This document shows positions 11,696 through 23,179 of a stretch of 64,000 nucleotides of DNA, piece after piece. Each line of letters begins with the position of its first letter. Position 1 is the stretch's first letter. Below the pieces are notes generated by a model that did no database searches, was not told the origin of the DNA, and saw only the letters and a list, made by a program, of their open reading frames with translations. This DNA comes from Dama dama (Eukaryota > Chordata > Mammalia > Artiodactyla > Cervidae), in contig NC_083701.1 of the NCBI RefSeq assembly GCF_033118175.1, positions 73,656,001 to 73,720,000 of the forward strand, in the 5' to 3' direction. A program made the translations under genes and the position numbers.

Positions 11696-12775
11696 AAATT
11701 TATCTCATTTAACCTTTGAAACAATCCTGTAAGGTATTATTAAGTATTTGTATCATTTTATAAGTGGAGAACCTAAATTTTTAGAATGCTAAATTTATCC
11801 AAGGTGGCATGCTTATAAGCTGAGTACATCATGTGAAATGCCTGGCTGGATGAATCACAAGCTGGAATCAAGACTGTTGGAAGAAGTATCAACAACCTCA
11901 GACATGCAGATGATATTACTCTCATGGCAGAAAGAGAAGAGGAACTAAAGAGACTCTTGAAGAAGGTGAAAGAGGAGAGTGGAAAAGCTGGTTTAAAACT
12001 CAATATTCAAAAAAGTAAGATCGTGGCATTGGGTCCTATCACTTTACGGCAAATAGATGGGGGAAAAAATGAAAACAGTGATGGACTTTCTTTTCTTGGG
12101 CTCCAAAAACACTGCAGACAGTGACTACAGCCATGAAATTAAAAGACACTTGCTCCTTGGAAGAAAAGCTATGACAACCCTAGACAGTGTATTAAAAAGC
12201 AAAGACACTGCTTTGCCAACAAAGGTCCATATAGAAAAACCAAAGTTATGGTTTTTCTAGTAGTTATGTATGGATGTGAGAGTTGGACCATAAAGAAGGC
12301 TGAGTGCTGAAGAATTTGATGCTTCCAACTGTGGTGCTGGAAAAGACTCTTGAGAGTCTCTTGGAAGCAAGGAGATCAAACCAGCCAATCTTAAAGGAAA
12401 TCAGTCCTGAATATTCACTGGAAGAACTGATGCTGATGCAGAAGTGCCAACACTCTGACCACCTCATGTGAAGAGCCGATTCGCTGGAAATGACCTGATG
12501 CTGGGAATGACTGAAGGCAGGAGAAGGGGACAACAGAGGATGAGATGGTTGGATGGCACCACCGATTCAATGGACGTGATTTTGAGTAAGCTTCAGGAGA
12601 TAGTGAAGGACAGGGAAGCCTGGCATGCTGCAGTCCACGGGGCTGCAAAGAGTTGGACACGACTGAATGTCTGAACGACAACCCATGGTTAAAGTGTTCA
12701 ATGACAGAGTTAGGATCGGAACACAGTCTGGTTAGAAACCAAATCTAATCTTTCCAATCATGACTGCCTCCCACT
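11696..12775 (-). repeat. MIR element split by BovB
   Basis: Positions 11696-11819 read as reverse-complement MIR: CATTTAACCTTTGAAACAAT, then CCTGTAAGGTATTATTAAG and TTTATCCAAGGTGGCATGC. The MIR resumes after BovB at about 12690 with CAATGACAGAGTTAGGATCG GAACACAG. The two halves are collinear, so the BovB is a later insertion. Confidence 0.7.
11820..12682 (+). pseudogene. 5'-truncated BovB LINE (RT C-terminal remnant)
   Basis: This is the BovB 3' third. It starts GAGTACATCATGTGAAATGC. Frame fragments are recognisable, such as MAEREEELKRLLKKVKEESG and LKLNIQKSKIVALG (11924 onward). It ends in the BovB tail GCAAAGAGTTGGACACGACT GAATG. The YADD region is mutated (HADDI), and several stops and frameshifts make it inactive. 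Confidence 0.93.
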
Positions 12776-13684
12776 TTAGCTTAAAATAAATATCAGTATT
12801 TACCAACTAAACTTAGCCAATGGATCTTCTTAAGACTCAAAAGAACAGGTAGGGGTGAGGGAAAATGCCCTCCCCTCCAAAGTCCTCATGTACAATACTG
12901 TCTTTGGTAAAAAGAAATCATTTATCTGCAGTTCCAGGCCCCCAATCCCTCATCTGAAACTCTTAGGGCCAAGTGTGTTCCAGAATTCGTAACTTTGGAA
13001 TGCAGAAAGGTAGTATGGCACATATATTATCTATTACACTAATATCAAGTCAGACTGAGGGCTAGACACTGTAGTTAAACACAGTATCAGTTCTGGAGTG
13101 AAACAGAAGGATACTCATACTAAGCAGAAAAAATTATAAATACCCTCAAGTCAGTCCTAGTCATTTTGCCATCAAGTGAGTTTACCAAAACCTTTTGGTT
13201 TTAAGGATTTTAGGATTTTGGAATCACAGGTAATGGATTAAAAACATGTATTAAGTTACACACACAATATGCACACTCCACTCCATCACCACTCCAACAA
13301 TGAAAACTGATTTTTAAAGTTCTTGATTACAGAAAAAAGAATCCTATTTTTACACCAACACCTTAAAAAAGACTACCCCTTGAAAAAAATACCTGAATTC
13401 ATCTTCCTACTGAGGGATGCCAGATCATACAGAAGACATGGGTAAAGTGGTTTCTACCAACAGAGTAGGTTCCAGAAGCCTTTCTAAACCAGCCAATGGA
13501 ATGAGGGCAGTTGGATTGTTTTGTCATGTGTCAAAGAATATGCAAACACAATCACTAAGTTGACTGGGGAAATATTATTTCAAGTTTATCAAAGGTATAA
13601 AAGATGAACAACCCAACACTGAGACACTAAAGAAATCACACACATCTAAATGAACAGGAAAGCAGGGAGGAGAGAACCACAGAG

Positions 13685-13850
13685 GTGGGTGTCAGCGATA
13701 GCTCCTCTACCAGCTGGGATCTCTGGGCCTCAGTTCCTTCAGGAGAAAAACACTAGTGCCCATTTCAGAGAGTTATCCTGAGAGCTGTATCGACCCGTGG
13801 GTATATGGTGTTTGGAACGTGTGTAGCACAGATACTGGCTGCTGTTCTGA
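13685..13850 (+). repeat. MIR element
   Basis: GGGCCTCAGTTCCTTCAGGA is followed by CACTAGTGCCCATTTCAGAG, and later by GTGTTTGGAACGTGTGTAGC ACAGATACTGG. This is the MIR core and 3' order on the + strand. Confidence 0.65.
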
Positions 13851-14892
13851 TCGTCTTAGGCTTCCTTGCGATTATGGAGAATGTCCTGGGAACTATTTAC
13901 AATGGCGCCTTCATTTCTAGTCCCTCATGTGTGTTTTACTTTCATCTTGAAATTTCAGGCAAGGATAAGAGAAGAATGTGGAAGGCAAATCTGTTTCAAA
14001 CAGAAACAGTCTATAAAGTACAAAATTAGAAGCAGAATATAAACTGGAGATTCTACAATGAGGGGGAACTCAGAAAGCTCTCCCTTTTGCAACAACATCC
14101 GAATAAGCCCACAAGCATGCAACTATCTAGTGGTCAATAGATACTTTGGCCAATCTATCCTAACAGCTAAATATTTTAGGAAGAAGAGCTAAATCTCCAA
14201 ATTCCATACACTTTTAACTGGAAGGTGATGACAAGAATGAAATAGAATGACTGTATAAGCCTTTCTAAAATGAGCATTCAAAATTCTTATACTTCTCATG
14301 AAAAAAGAACAGACTCAGTAATTGGTCCTGATGTCTAATTACTTACAGAAATAACGGAATTGGATCTACCACTCTAATGAATCTAATGATAATCCCATAT
14401 AACAAATCAAGTCTGGTTACATAAGGGTACTTTTATTTTTACAACCTCTTCAGAGCATTCTCAAGGGAATTACAATGTTTACAATTTAAATTTCTTCATG
14501 GGTGGATACCTAGTTTGCGTGTCATTTTGGTATGGGTAAATATAGGTAATTATTTGATAATTTACAAGTCTATAGGCCAAATGCACTGGATTTATGTTTT
14601 ATTATTAAGAACTCTAGTACTAATATAAACCATTTTTCAGTGGGTGATTATTTGCTGGTCACCCATATACATGGATGGACCTTCCCACACTTATTTTCCC
14701 AGGCTATCTTTTAAAACTATAAATTTAACTTAGGATCCATAATATACGCAGAGTTCTATTAAACTCACTACTGTATTTACTCTCTTGGAATTAGCAAGGA
14801 TGCTAATCACATCATGATGCCTTTTCATACAGATCCATAAAAGATGGAACATCAGGCATAAAAGCTGGTATTCTTATTTTTTGTTTTGGGAG

Positions 14893-15011
14893 GGGCTTTT
14901 TGGCTGCACCTTGAGGCTTGTGGGATCTTAGTTCCCCAAATAATTAAACCTCAGCCTGGCCCCGGCAGTCAACGTGCTGAATCCTAACCACTGGGCCACC
15001 AGGGAAGTCCC
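14893..15011 (-). mobile_element. CHR-2-type tRNA SINE fragment
   Basis: On the + strand it reads TTTTTGGCTGCACCTTGAGG, then CTTGTGGGATCTTAGTTCCC, and ends ACCACTGGGCCACCAGGGAA GTCC. This is the reverse complement of the tRNA-derived cetartiodactyl CHR-2 type. Confidence 0.75.
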
Positions 15012-15467
15012 AATGGAAATCGTTTTAACTGGTCTGTTCTTAATTTGTTCCTTTATCCCTTTGCTAATAAATCTGAGACAAACGTTCTTACTAGAAAGCA
15101 TACCAGAATCAGAAAACAAATGATCCTGTTCACTCATTTCAGCCTGGTCATCTGTGATTATTTTCTCTCATTTTCCAGACACCTTAAATTAATAATGAAA
15201 AGTGTCAACTTATTGTGAGGACTTAGGATGTTTAAGCCTATCTTTTTTATAAAAAAAGAGGAGCATTAATAAATTACATTTTCAGAAAACCATCATGTCA
15301 GTTCCCACATTTACAAAAACTCACAACATGCGCAGTAAATATTTCCCCAACCTTCAGTATAAATATCCAACAGTCTTCTCTATAAACCCATCCCCATCTA
15401 TTTTCATATAATTACTTCCTTACATGTTTCTACTTTTGCATAACCCCATAAATAGATGAGGGAAAGA

Positions 15468-15550
15468 ATACAGGCTCTGGGATCAAAAGACAGGATGCCA
15501 ACTTTAGCCTCGAGACATACACTAGCAATCAAGAAGTCCTAAGATGTTTG
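15468..15550 (+). repeat. Possible MIR fragment
   Basis: CAGGCTCTGGGATCAAAAGA followed by CAGGATGCCAACTTTAGCC resembles the MIR 5' part (ACTCTGGAGCCAGACTGCC). The match is short and weak. Confidence 0.35.
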
Positions 15551-16157
15551 TGTTTCAATAAATTCATCTGAGTTAATTTATAAAAATCAAACAACAATGT
15601 ACGAATATTACAGCTGAATCCACTGAAAAACAGGATTACAGAAAAAAATTCTTCCATAGACAGTCCTTCTATAATCATAGAACACTTCCCCTTAGAAAAT
15701 AGAAAACTTTCCGAGCGCTGTATCACCTCACAATACATTTTTCTACTAAGTTATATGCCAAGCAGTAAATATCTGTCTGGCGAAAGAAAACCATTTAACA
15801 AAAATGGTTAAAGGAATCATTCATCACTAACAAATCAATGAATTCCCTAAAGTGCTTTTAGAAATACATTCTACATTATAAATAGTATTTTTTTTGTAAC
15901 GTAAAGCCTAAGATTGACTATCATGCAAGTACTTGTACTTACTTAGTGAAATGTGCTATTATAATGTAGTTTTGGAATATCTTCCTAAATAATCTAGGAA
16001 AATTCAAATTATGAAAAAAAAATTCAGGTGGTGTAATCTTCAAATTCCTTTTATAAAACTAAAGATTAAGAAAGATTATACAATAAGAAAAGTATATGTA
16101 CAGACACATAAAATTTAGTTTTCATTTAAATAATGTGTCGTAAGTAACCAGGCTTAC

Positions 16158-16339
16158 CAGTGTCATTGGCAGGCTCAGATGTGAGTGGTTTGGGAGCTGG
16201 TGTGTTTTTGGGTCTGGCAGCAACCTGAGATGGAGACGGCGTGTTGTCCCCATTGACTACATGTGGACAGCATGAGTTCTGTACTACAGTGTTTGCAGGT
16301 ACGTGATTATCTATCCCATCAGTATCTTCAGCAGCCAAC
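16158..16339 (-). CDS. WWP1: WWP1 coding exon 6 (linker)
   Basis: The exon is 182 nt (1 + 60 codons + 1), with acceptor TTTTTGAAG (16340) and donor ACTG|GTAAGC. The translation begins LAAEDTDGIDNHVPANTVVQ, continues with NSCCPHVVNGDNTPSPSQVA, and ends in a Pro-rich ARPKNTPAPKPLTSEPANDT. It is low-complexity linker without a fold I recognise. The VQNSCC and RPKNTPAPKPL blocks match mammalian WWP1. The segment DNTPSPSQ is one Ser shorter than the human sequence as I remember it. Exons 6 and 7 together are 519 nt, a multiple of three. Confidence 0.96.
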
Positions 16340-17317
16340 CTTCAAAAAAAGAGCCAAACAAAAAAGATATCTTACTTCAATGAATTAAAAACAATCACAT
16401 AACTTTTCATCAGAAGTTTTGTAAGAATATTTACCAAGTTCTTAACACTGAAGCAAAATGATAAAGAGTAATGAACTAGAGAAATCTTGACTACTTTTTT
16501 TAAACATTTTATTTTTTACATTTCACATTTTATTACGTACTTAAAGTTTAAATTACTTTCAGTTCTAAGTGTATCCACACAGTAAATGTATATTGAGATA
16601 TATAATCATACTGTCAAAATAAATTCAGTACCTCAAAGCAATGATCAAATTGTATATTTTAAATATTTAAGTCTAAGAATATTAGATTTATTTTTAAAAT
16701 GTCTGGAAATATTTTCAAAAAGGTCATGAAACTTATAAAAATCAATTCCAAACTGTGAGTACTGAAAAGACCAAAAATGTCTTACAATATTGATCACAAG
16801 CTATTACCAGCACTAAAATAATGAGTACATGATGATTAGAGAAAGCTAAATATTATATTCCAGAGTTAGAAGACTTTACAGTGTATTCATTACTGCAAAT
16901 AAATAAATATGTCTACAATTACAAAATCAAATATTTTAAATCTTATTGGCAGGGAGTTAGGCAATATCATGTTAGTAATCAGGAAAACTTTCCCAAATAC
17001 ACTGGTAACCCTGTATGTCTTCTCCACAGAGCACCCTTAATTTTTTTTTTCTTAATTTAAAAGAAAGAAAGAAATCAGAGCACATCTCAGTCCTGCCCCA
17101 CCTCATCTATCTCTCTGATCTACTTCTCTCCAAGCTGTTCCTTGCCCACCTTGCAGTAGATATATTAGTATATCAATTTTATATGAAAATCATGCCAAAG
17201 AGTCTTCAAATGTTTATTACAAACTATTAGATACAGGGAGTAAAATTATAACGACTTACAAGATTATCAAAGAAAGATTAGATATACTCTAGAGTTAGAA
17301 GAATCTGCAGAGCAAAA

Positions 17318-17530
17318 GGCCTTCTCCAACGTCTCAGTGGTAAAGAATCTGACTGCAATGCAGGAGATGTAACAGATGTGGTTTTGATCCCTGGGTTGGC
17401 AAGATTCCCTGGAGGAGCAAACAGCAACCCACTCCAGTACCATTGTCTGAAAAATCCTACGGGCAGGGGAGTCTGGTGGGCTATATAGTTCACAGGGTCG
17501 CAAAGAATCAGACAGGACTGAGCACACACG
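17318..17530 (+). mobile_element. Bov-tA2 SINE
   Basis: It carries the tRNA-like head (CTCAGTGGTAAAGAATCTGA, CTGCAATGCAGGAGA). The tail is GGGTCGCAAAGAATCAGACA, ending GGACTGAGCACACACGAGCA. Confidence 0.9.
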
Positions 17531-17569
17531 AGCACGCACACAGAACAAAAACTAACGGGAAAGAATCAG

Positions 17570-17935
17570 TGTCCTTTTTTACTTGCTATTTCCTCTGCCT
17601 GGAATGCTCTTCCCTCAAATCTCTACATGGACAGCACATTTTCGGCCTTTTAATTGTAGCTTGAATGGCACTTCCACAGAGATGATTCTGCAACATTTCT
17701 CTTTATAAAGGGATCCTTTACATTCCTGTCACCCTGTCCTGTGTTTCAATGACTTCATAGCTCTTATCACTATCTCCAATTAGCTACTTTCTTTCCTCAC
17801 TTGTCTACTATCTACCTCTATCCTGCCAGAACGAAAATTCCACAGGAACAGGACTGCTATTCTTCGCGCCCGGACTAGCGCCTGGCACCAAGCAGGCACT
17901 CAGCAAGTACTGGACGAATTAACGACACTTCCCCT
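17570..17935 (+). repeat. LINE2 3' end
   Basis: Blocks in L2 order: TCTGCCTGGAATGCTCTTCC, then TTCATAGCTCTTATCACTAT, AAAATTCCACAGGAACAGGA, and an end at CTGGCACCAAGCAGGCACTC followed by AGCAAGTACTGGACGAATTA. Confidence 0.8.
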
Positions 17936-17984
17936 TGTCACCTACATATTTGGGGTGAGATGTGTTCAGGAATTTGGGGCAGGT

Positions 17985-18197
17985 AAAGCTTTGAAAGGGC
18001 CTCCTAGGTGGCACAGGTGGTGGAGAACCTGCCTGCCCATGCAGGAAGACCTCCTGGAAAGAGGGCACGGCAACCCACTCCAGTATTCTTGTCTAGAGAA
18101 TCCCCACGGACAGATGAGGCTGGCAGGCTACAGTCCATAAGGTCACACAGAGTCAGACATGACTGAGCCAACTTAGCAGGCACACAAAGCTTTGAAA
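17985..18197 (+). mobile_element. Bov-tA2 SINE with 12-bp target duplication
   Basis: The SINE (17997-18185) starts GGGCCTCCTAGGTGGCACAG and ends AACTTAGCAGGCACAC. It is flanked by a perfect 12-bp direct repeat AAAGCTTTGAAA at 17985-17996 and 18186-18197, which fixes both ends. Confidence 0.93.
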
Positions 18198-18436
18198 TTT
18201 CTCTCAAGTGAATCTGATTTGTACACCCTTCCCTAAGCCACTCAGCAAGGATCAGTGACCTGGGAGACTGAGTAAAAGAATGCAACTCAAGTTCTCCTGG
18301 TGCTGTAGAACTAAACTTTGATTCAAAATGTATTGCTATGTAATAAATAACATTAGTCTTTAGGTTAGTAGTGATTCAAGCTCCTTTAACCATTTAAAAT
18401 TTCATTTCAAAAATTATAATTTTTGATACATACTTA

Positions 18437-18468
18437 CATATATATATATGCACACACACATACACACT
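18437..18468 (+). repeat. TA/CA microsatellite
   Basis: Imperfect (TA)n followed by (CA)n. Confidence 0.85.
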
Positions 18469-18514
18469 AGTGCATTTTAGTCTACCTAATTGCTGTATCC
18501 TTTCAGTTTGATTT

Positions 18515-18739
18515 CCGGTTCGGGACTGTAGAAGGCATAGGCTACCCACTCCAGTATTCTTGGGCTTCCCTTGTGGCTCAGCTGGTAAAGAATCCGCCTG
18601 CAATGTGGGAGACCTGGGTTCGATCCTTGGGTTGGGAAGATCCCCTGGAGAAGGGAAAGGCTACCCACTCCAGTATTCTGGCCCAGAGAATTCCATGGGA
18701 TTGCAAAGAGCTGGACATGACTGAATGACTTTCACTTTT
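18515..18739 (+). mobile_element. Bov-A2-like dimeric SINE
   Basis: A partial left unit (18515-18560, ending CTACCCACTCCAGTATTCTT) is followed at once by a complete unit. That unit starts GGGCTTCCCTTGTGGCTCAG and ends GACATGACTGAATGACTTTC. Confidence 0.88.
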
Positions 18740-19224
18740 CAGTTCTGAATTTTCTCAATGTGAATTATCATGTGGATGCTAACTAAATACATTCATTTAA
18801 GCCAAATATATATTCAGAAGACATACTGATCTGTTCAACGGCTCTGTGAAGATCATTTAACAGCAATTTAGTAGCAATATTACTAACTGTAGATTAACAA
18901 AAGTCACACTTTGTCATATACCAGCATGCTTTTTCAAATCTATTTCACAGCAGTGTACTTTCAAATGTTCATTTGATTATAATTGATCTATTACATGCTT
19001 TAATTCTAATTCAAATTATTTCAAACAGAAAGTATCTATTATCATTGAATGTGAATCTATGGGAGTTGCTGAGATGGTAGGGTGACCTCTAAGGAGAGAC
19101 CATAATCAGTGCAATATCTATCTTCTAGCAGTTACAGGAAGCTGCCAACTCAGACAGCAGTGAGATAACCATTTTTCCCACATCACCTGACTATTTACTG
19201 ATAAAATGTGCCTAAATACAGATT

Positions 19225-19555
19225 TTTAAGAGTCATTTCCAATTAAAAAAAAAAAAGAATGAAGTTCTGACACTTCCTACAGCATGGATGAATCACATGC
19301 TAAGTAAAAGTCAGTGACAGGAGGTCATATATTGTACGACACTGTTTACAAGAAATGGCCAAAAGAGGCAAATCCACTGAGACAGAAGCTGAGTGGCTGG
19401 CAGGAGCTGGGAAAAAAGAGGGATGGAGAGAGAATGTCCCTGGGTATAGTGTCTTTTTGAGGGTGAAGAGAATGTTCTGAAATGAGACACTGGTGATGGT
19501 TACCCAATTCTGCTAACCTAAAAACCACTGAGATGTACACTGTACTCCAATAATG
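19225..19555 (+). mobile_element. Old L1 3' UTR fragment
   Basis: It contains CATATATTGTACGACACTGT, AGTGGCTGGCAGGAGCTGGG, TGATGGTTACCCAATTCTG and CACTGAGATGTACACTGTAC. This is the standard L1 3' UTR order. Confidence 0.65.
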
Positions 19556-19729
19556 TATCTGTTACAGCTTTTTTTTTTTTTTAAAACCACTTTGATAAGA
19601 ATTCAACCAAATAATATGTTTAGATATAAGCTTTTAAAGTCTATGGCAAACTCTAAACGAAGGTTAAAAACTTCATATATGGGAAATGTGGTGTTACTTT
19701 GCCACAAACACCAAAATAAAACATTCTAC

Positions 19730-19796
19730 CTGGTGGTTGTCCTTGCTGAAGGTTCTCTGTCTTCATGTAAGGCATCACCATTTTGCTGTACTTCTA
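19730..19796 (-). CDS. WWP1: WWP1 coding exon 5 (start of linker)
   Basis: This is a 67-nt mini-exon. The acceptor is TTTTTGTCATTCAG (19797) and the donor is ACCAG|GTAGAATG. The donor is weaker than its neighbours because it has GTAGAA instead of GTAAGT. It encodes Ile (split codon) then EVQQNGDALHEDREPSARTT and TR, the acidic start of the linker between the C2 and WW domains. Phase is 2 + 21 codons + 2. It aligns with the human linker segment that begins IEIQENGDALHENGEPS. Skipping it would shift the frame. Confidence 0.93.
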
Positions 19797-19886
19797 CTGA
19801 ATGACAAAAAAAAAGACACTATGTTTTTTACATACTTCTTGATTTTTTTTTTTCCTTCAAATTTTAAAAACCCAAAGTTAGCTTAC
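19797..19886 (-). other. WWP1: WWP1 intron 4, only 90 bp
   Basis: The intron is GTAAGC...TTTTTGTCATTCAG on the minus strand and 90 nt long. It contains an A-rich run and a T9 run before the acceptor. This is close to the practical lower size for a U2-type mammalian intron. Both flanking exons translate in phase, so the boundaries are secure. Confidence 0.93.
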
Positions 19887-20024
19887 TGGCTGGAGATGAG
19901 CTGCCGTTTGTTATGCTTTCTTGCTCAATCACCAGTCCATCAAGCACAACTGTTAATTCACCAGTTTGCACGACACCATTCTTGGTTTCCAAGGAAAGTT
20001 TTAATTGTTCTTTCACTTTTTCCA
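19887..20024 (-). CDS. WWP1: WWP1 coding exon 4 (end of C2 domain)
   Basis: This exon closes the C2 domain. The translation reads EKVKEQLKLSLETKNGVVQT, then GELTVVLDGLVIEQESITNG and SSSPA. GELTVVLDGL is the last C2 beta strand. The acceptor is CCTTAG at 20025 and the donor is GCCA|GTAAGC. Its 138 nt (2 + 45 codons + 1) make it the only symmetric single exon among the seven, so skipping it would keep the frame but remove 46 residues of C2. The polypyrimidine tract directly before the acceptor contains an unusual run of 11 C (20029-20039 on the + strand is all G). The following intron is only 90 bp. Confidence 0.96.
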
Positions 20025-20524
20025 CTAAGGGGGGGGGGGAAAGAAAAACTAATTTAAAAGCTTTTGTTACGTACAAAAATGCTTCAGAAATCAAAGCTAT
20101 ATATCAAGAATGACTCTAATTTAGTGCTTGATGGCTATGTGTGAAAGGAATTACTTGTGTTTTTATCTGTAGGCCCTTCTATACCACACCAGGATCACTT
20201 CCTTTCAGTTACTAGATGAGTAACTCCTTTCCTTTCACCACATACTTTCGAATCATCTCTAATTGTCCCTTTGCACAGTATAACGTTCAGAGAAAATACA
20301 AACATATCTGGATAACAAGTGCAATAATGTCCCAAACATGCTCTATGGCCCACAGTACAAGGTAAGACTTGTGGTTAAGGCAAACTTTCTGCAGGAGATT
20401 CAAGAGGGTTCCTTATTCCAGTTCAGGGACTTCTAGCTGTACTTTTAAGTAGTCAAATTACTTAAAGCCTCATCACAAATGGAGATCATAAAAGCATCAA
20501 ACTAGGAACTATCATAAGGTCCAA

Positions 20525-20600
20525 ATGCAAAGTCACAGAGAAAATTCCTAGCACCACGTCTGACACACAGTACATGCTTAATAAATGGCAATAGTTAACT
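20525..20600 (+). repeat. MIR 3' fragment
   Basis: AAATTCCTAGCACCACGTCT followed by GACACACAGTACATGCTTAA TAAATGG matches the MIR 3' end (GTGCCTGGCACATAGTAAGC GCTCAATAAATG). Confidence 0.6.
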
Positions 20601-21289
20601 ATTTCTTTTTCATATAAGGCCAAATATTGATTCTTATTATTGGGATATCTAATTCTTACTAAATGCAAAGTTACTTTGCTTTAACTTCTATCTCACAGAA
20701 TATATATCAAAAGTATTAGTGATTCCTTTATTATGCAAAACAAGTCCAGGTACTTCAATCTGATCTTCATTTTTAAAATTCAAACTATTTTTTTTTTAGA
20801 TTATATCCTTAATTTTGGTTCCTCCTATATTTAACAAGATTTTTTTCCCATTTACCAAATATCTAGCACAAATACTTTAATTATCCAAGATAAGACAAAC
20901 AAAAATCTGGAACCACTAATCATTACATAGGAATTCTTTGCAAAAAAAATTAAGGACCATGTAATACAGAGAGCCTTGTAGAAGACCTATCCCAACCATT
21001 TTCACCCCCGTAGGCCACATTTCCATTTCAAATCACAAAATCAACATTAATAAAACAGAAAAACTAGAGGAAATTTGAAAGTACCAAGGAAAAAACCCAA
21101 ACCTGCAAAAGCATGAATTTCAGTTGTATCTAGATTCTAACAAACTATATCTGAATTAAACTATTGACCACCATCCTATTCATCTGCAATTTGGAGGCTT
21201 AGCTCTCATTCCTAAAATATTTAGCTAAGTAGATTCTTAGTAGCCTTTCACCCCATAATGGCCTATGTGTGAAAAGCAGCTAGAAAAGA

Positions 21290-21372
21290 GTGGACATATG
21301 TATACTGATTCAGTTGGCTATATGTCTGAAGCTAACATATAGCACTGTAAATCAACTATTCTTCAGTAACAT
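21290..21372 (+). mobile_element. L1 3'-terminal fragment
   Basis: GATTCAGTTGGCTATATGTC TGAAGCTAAC, followed by ACTGTAAATCAACTATTCTT CAGTAA, is the extreme 3' end of a cetartiodactyl L1. It is on the strand opposite to the long L1 that starts 65 bp further on. Confidence 0.65.
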
Positions 21373-21829
21373 CTTTTTTTTTTTAAGCCTTCCGAAATTC
21401 CTTTAAAGTGAGTCTCTTGATGGAAAATACTCTTTTTTAAAAATTTATTTTTTATTGAAGGATAATTGCTTTACAGAATTTGCTGTTTTCTGTCAAACCT
21501 CAACCAGAATCAGCCATAGGTACACACATATCCCCTCCCTCTTGAACCTCCTGCCGTCTCCCTCCCTCCCCACCCCACCCCTCTAGGTGATACAGAGCCC
21601 CTGTCTGAGTTTCCTGAGCCATGCAGCAAGTTCCCGTCGCCTGTCTCTTTTACACATGGTACTGTAAGTTTCCACGTTACTCTTCCCATATCTCACCCTC
21701 TCCTCCCCTCTCTCCACGTCCAGGAGTCTATTCTCTATGTCTGTTTCTCCACTGTTGCCCTGTAAATAAATTCTTCAGTATCATTTCTCTAGATTCAGTA
21801 TATAGGCATTAGAATAGGATATTTATCTT

Positions 21830-23179
21830 TCTCTTTCTGACTTACTTCACTCCGTATAATAGATTCTAGGTTCATTCACCTCATTAGAACGGACTCAAAT
21901 GCATTCCTTTTTATGGTTGAAGAATATTCCATTGTGTATATGTAACACAACTTCTTTATCCATTCATCTGTTGATGGACACCTAGGTTGCTTCCATGTTC
22001 TAGCTATTGTAAATAGTGCTGCAATGAACAATGGGATACATGTGTCTTTTCCATTTTGGCTTCCTCAGGGTATATGCCTAGGAGTAGGATTGCTGGGTCA
22101 TTCAGTGATTTTATTCCTATTTTCAAGAAAGCTCCATACTGTCTTCCATAAGTGGCTATATCAATTTACATTCCCACCAACAATGCAAGTGTTCCCTTTT
22201 CTCCACACCCTCTCCAACATTTATTGTTTGTAGACTTTTTGATGGTGGTCATTCTGACCAGTGTGAGGTAATAACTCGTAGTTTTGATTTGCATTTCTCT
22301 AATAATGAGCGATGCTGAGCATCTTTTCACGTGTTTGTTATCCATCTGCATGTCTTCTTCGGAGAAATGTCTGTTTAGGTTTTTTCCCCACTTTTTGACT
22401 GGGCTGATTGTTTTTCTGGAACTGAGCTGTATGAGCTGCTTGTATATTGTGGAAATTAACCCTGTCAGTTGTTTCACTGGCTATTATTTTCTCCCATTCT
22501 GAGGGTTGTCTTTTCACCTTAGTTTCCTTTGCTGTGCAAAAGCTTCTAAGTTTAATCAGGCCCCACTTGTTTACTTTTGTTTCTATTTCTGTTACTCTAG
22601 GAGGTGGATCATAGAGGATCTTGCTTTGATTTACATCATCAAGTGTTCTGCCTATGTTTTCCTCTAAGAATTTTATAGTTTCCGGTCTTACATATAGGTC
22701 TTTTATCCATTCTCAGTTTACCTTTGTCTATGGTGTTAGGAAGTACTCTAATTTCATTCTTTTACATGTAGCTGTCCAGTTTTCCTAGCACCATTTATTG
22801 AAAAGGCTATCTTTGCCCCATTATATACCCTTTCCTCCTTTGTCAAAAATAAGGAACCCCATAGGGTTTTGGGTTTATTTCTGGGCTTTCTGTCTTGTTC
22901 CATTGGTCTACATTTCCGTTTTGTGCCAGTGCCATACTGTCTTGATGACTGTAGCTTTGTAGTACAGCCTGAAGTCAGGAAGGTTGATTCCTCCAGCTCC
23001 ATTCTTCTTTCTCAAGACTGATTTGGCTATTCTGGGTCTTACTGTGTTTCCATATGAATTGTGAAATTTTTTGTACTAGTTCTGAGGAAAATGCCATTGG
23101 TAATTTGATAGAGATCGCATCGAATCTGTAGACTGCATTTGGTAGTACAGTCACTTTCACAGTACTGATTCTTCCTACC
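21830..23179 (-). pseudogene. L1 ORF2 C-terminal part (degraded)
   Basis: Recognisable pieces are KKWGKNLNRHFSEEDMQMDN (within 22477-22166), PNAVYRFDAISIKLPMAFSS with FIWKHSKTQNSQISLEKEEW (23160-22975), and MEQDRKPRNKPKTLWGS (about 22950). They are in separate frames with stops. These are the thumb and C-terminal Cys-region parts of L1 ORF2p. Confidence 0.85.

Larger units (their letters stand above)
5507..16157 (-). other. WWP1: WWP1 intron 6
   Basis: This 10.65-kb intron is AT-rich. Besides the L2, MIR, MER20, MER5-like, L1 and BovB pieces listed separately, I recognise nothing at 5507-6735, 7371-7730, 8263-9190, 10543-11083, 11302-11695, 12776-13680, 13851-14892 or 15012-16157. The ORFs in these stretches are short and of no recognisable family. 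Confidence 0.75.
16340..19729 (-). other. WWP1: WWP1 intron 5
   Basis: This 3.39-kb intron holds three Bov-type SINEs, an L2 3' end and an L1 3' fragment, listed separately. The sequence 16340-17317 is AT-rich without recognisable content, and so is most of 18740-19225. Confidence 0.8.
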
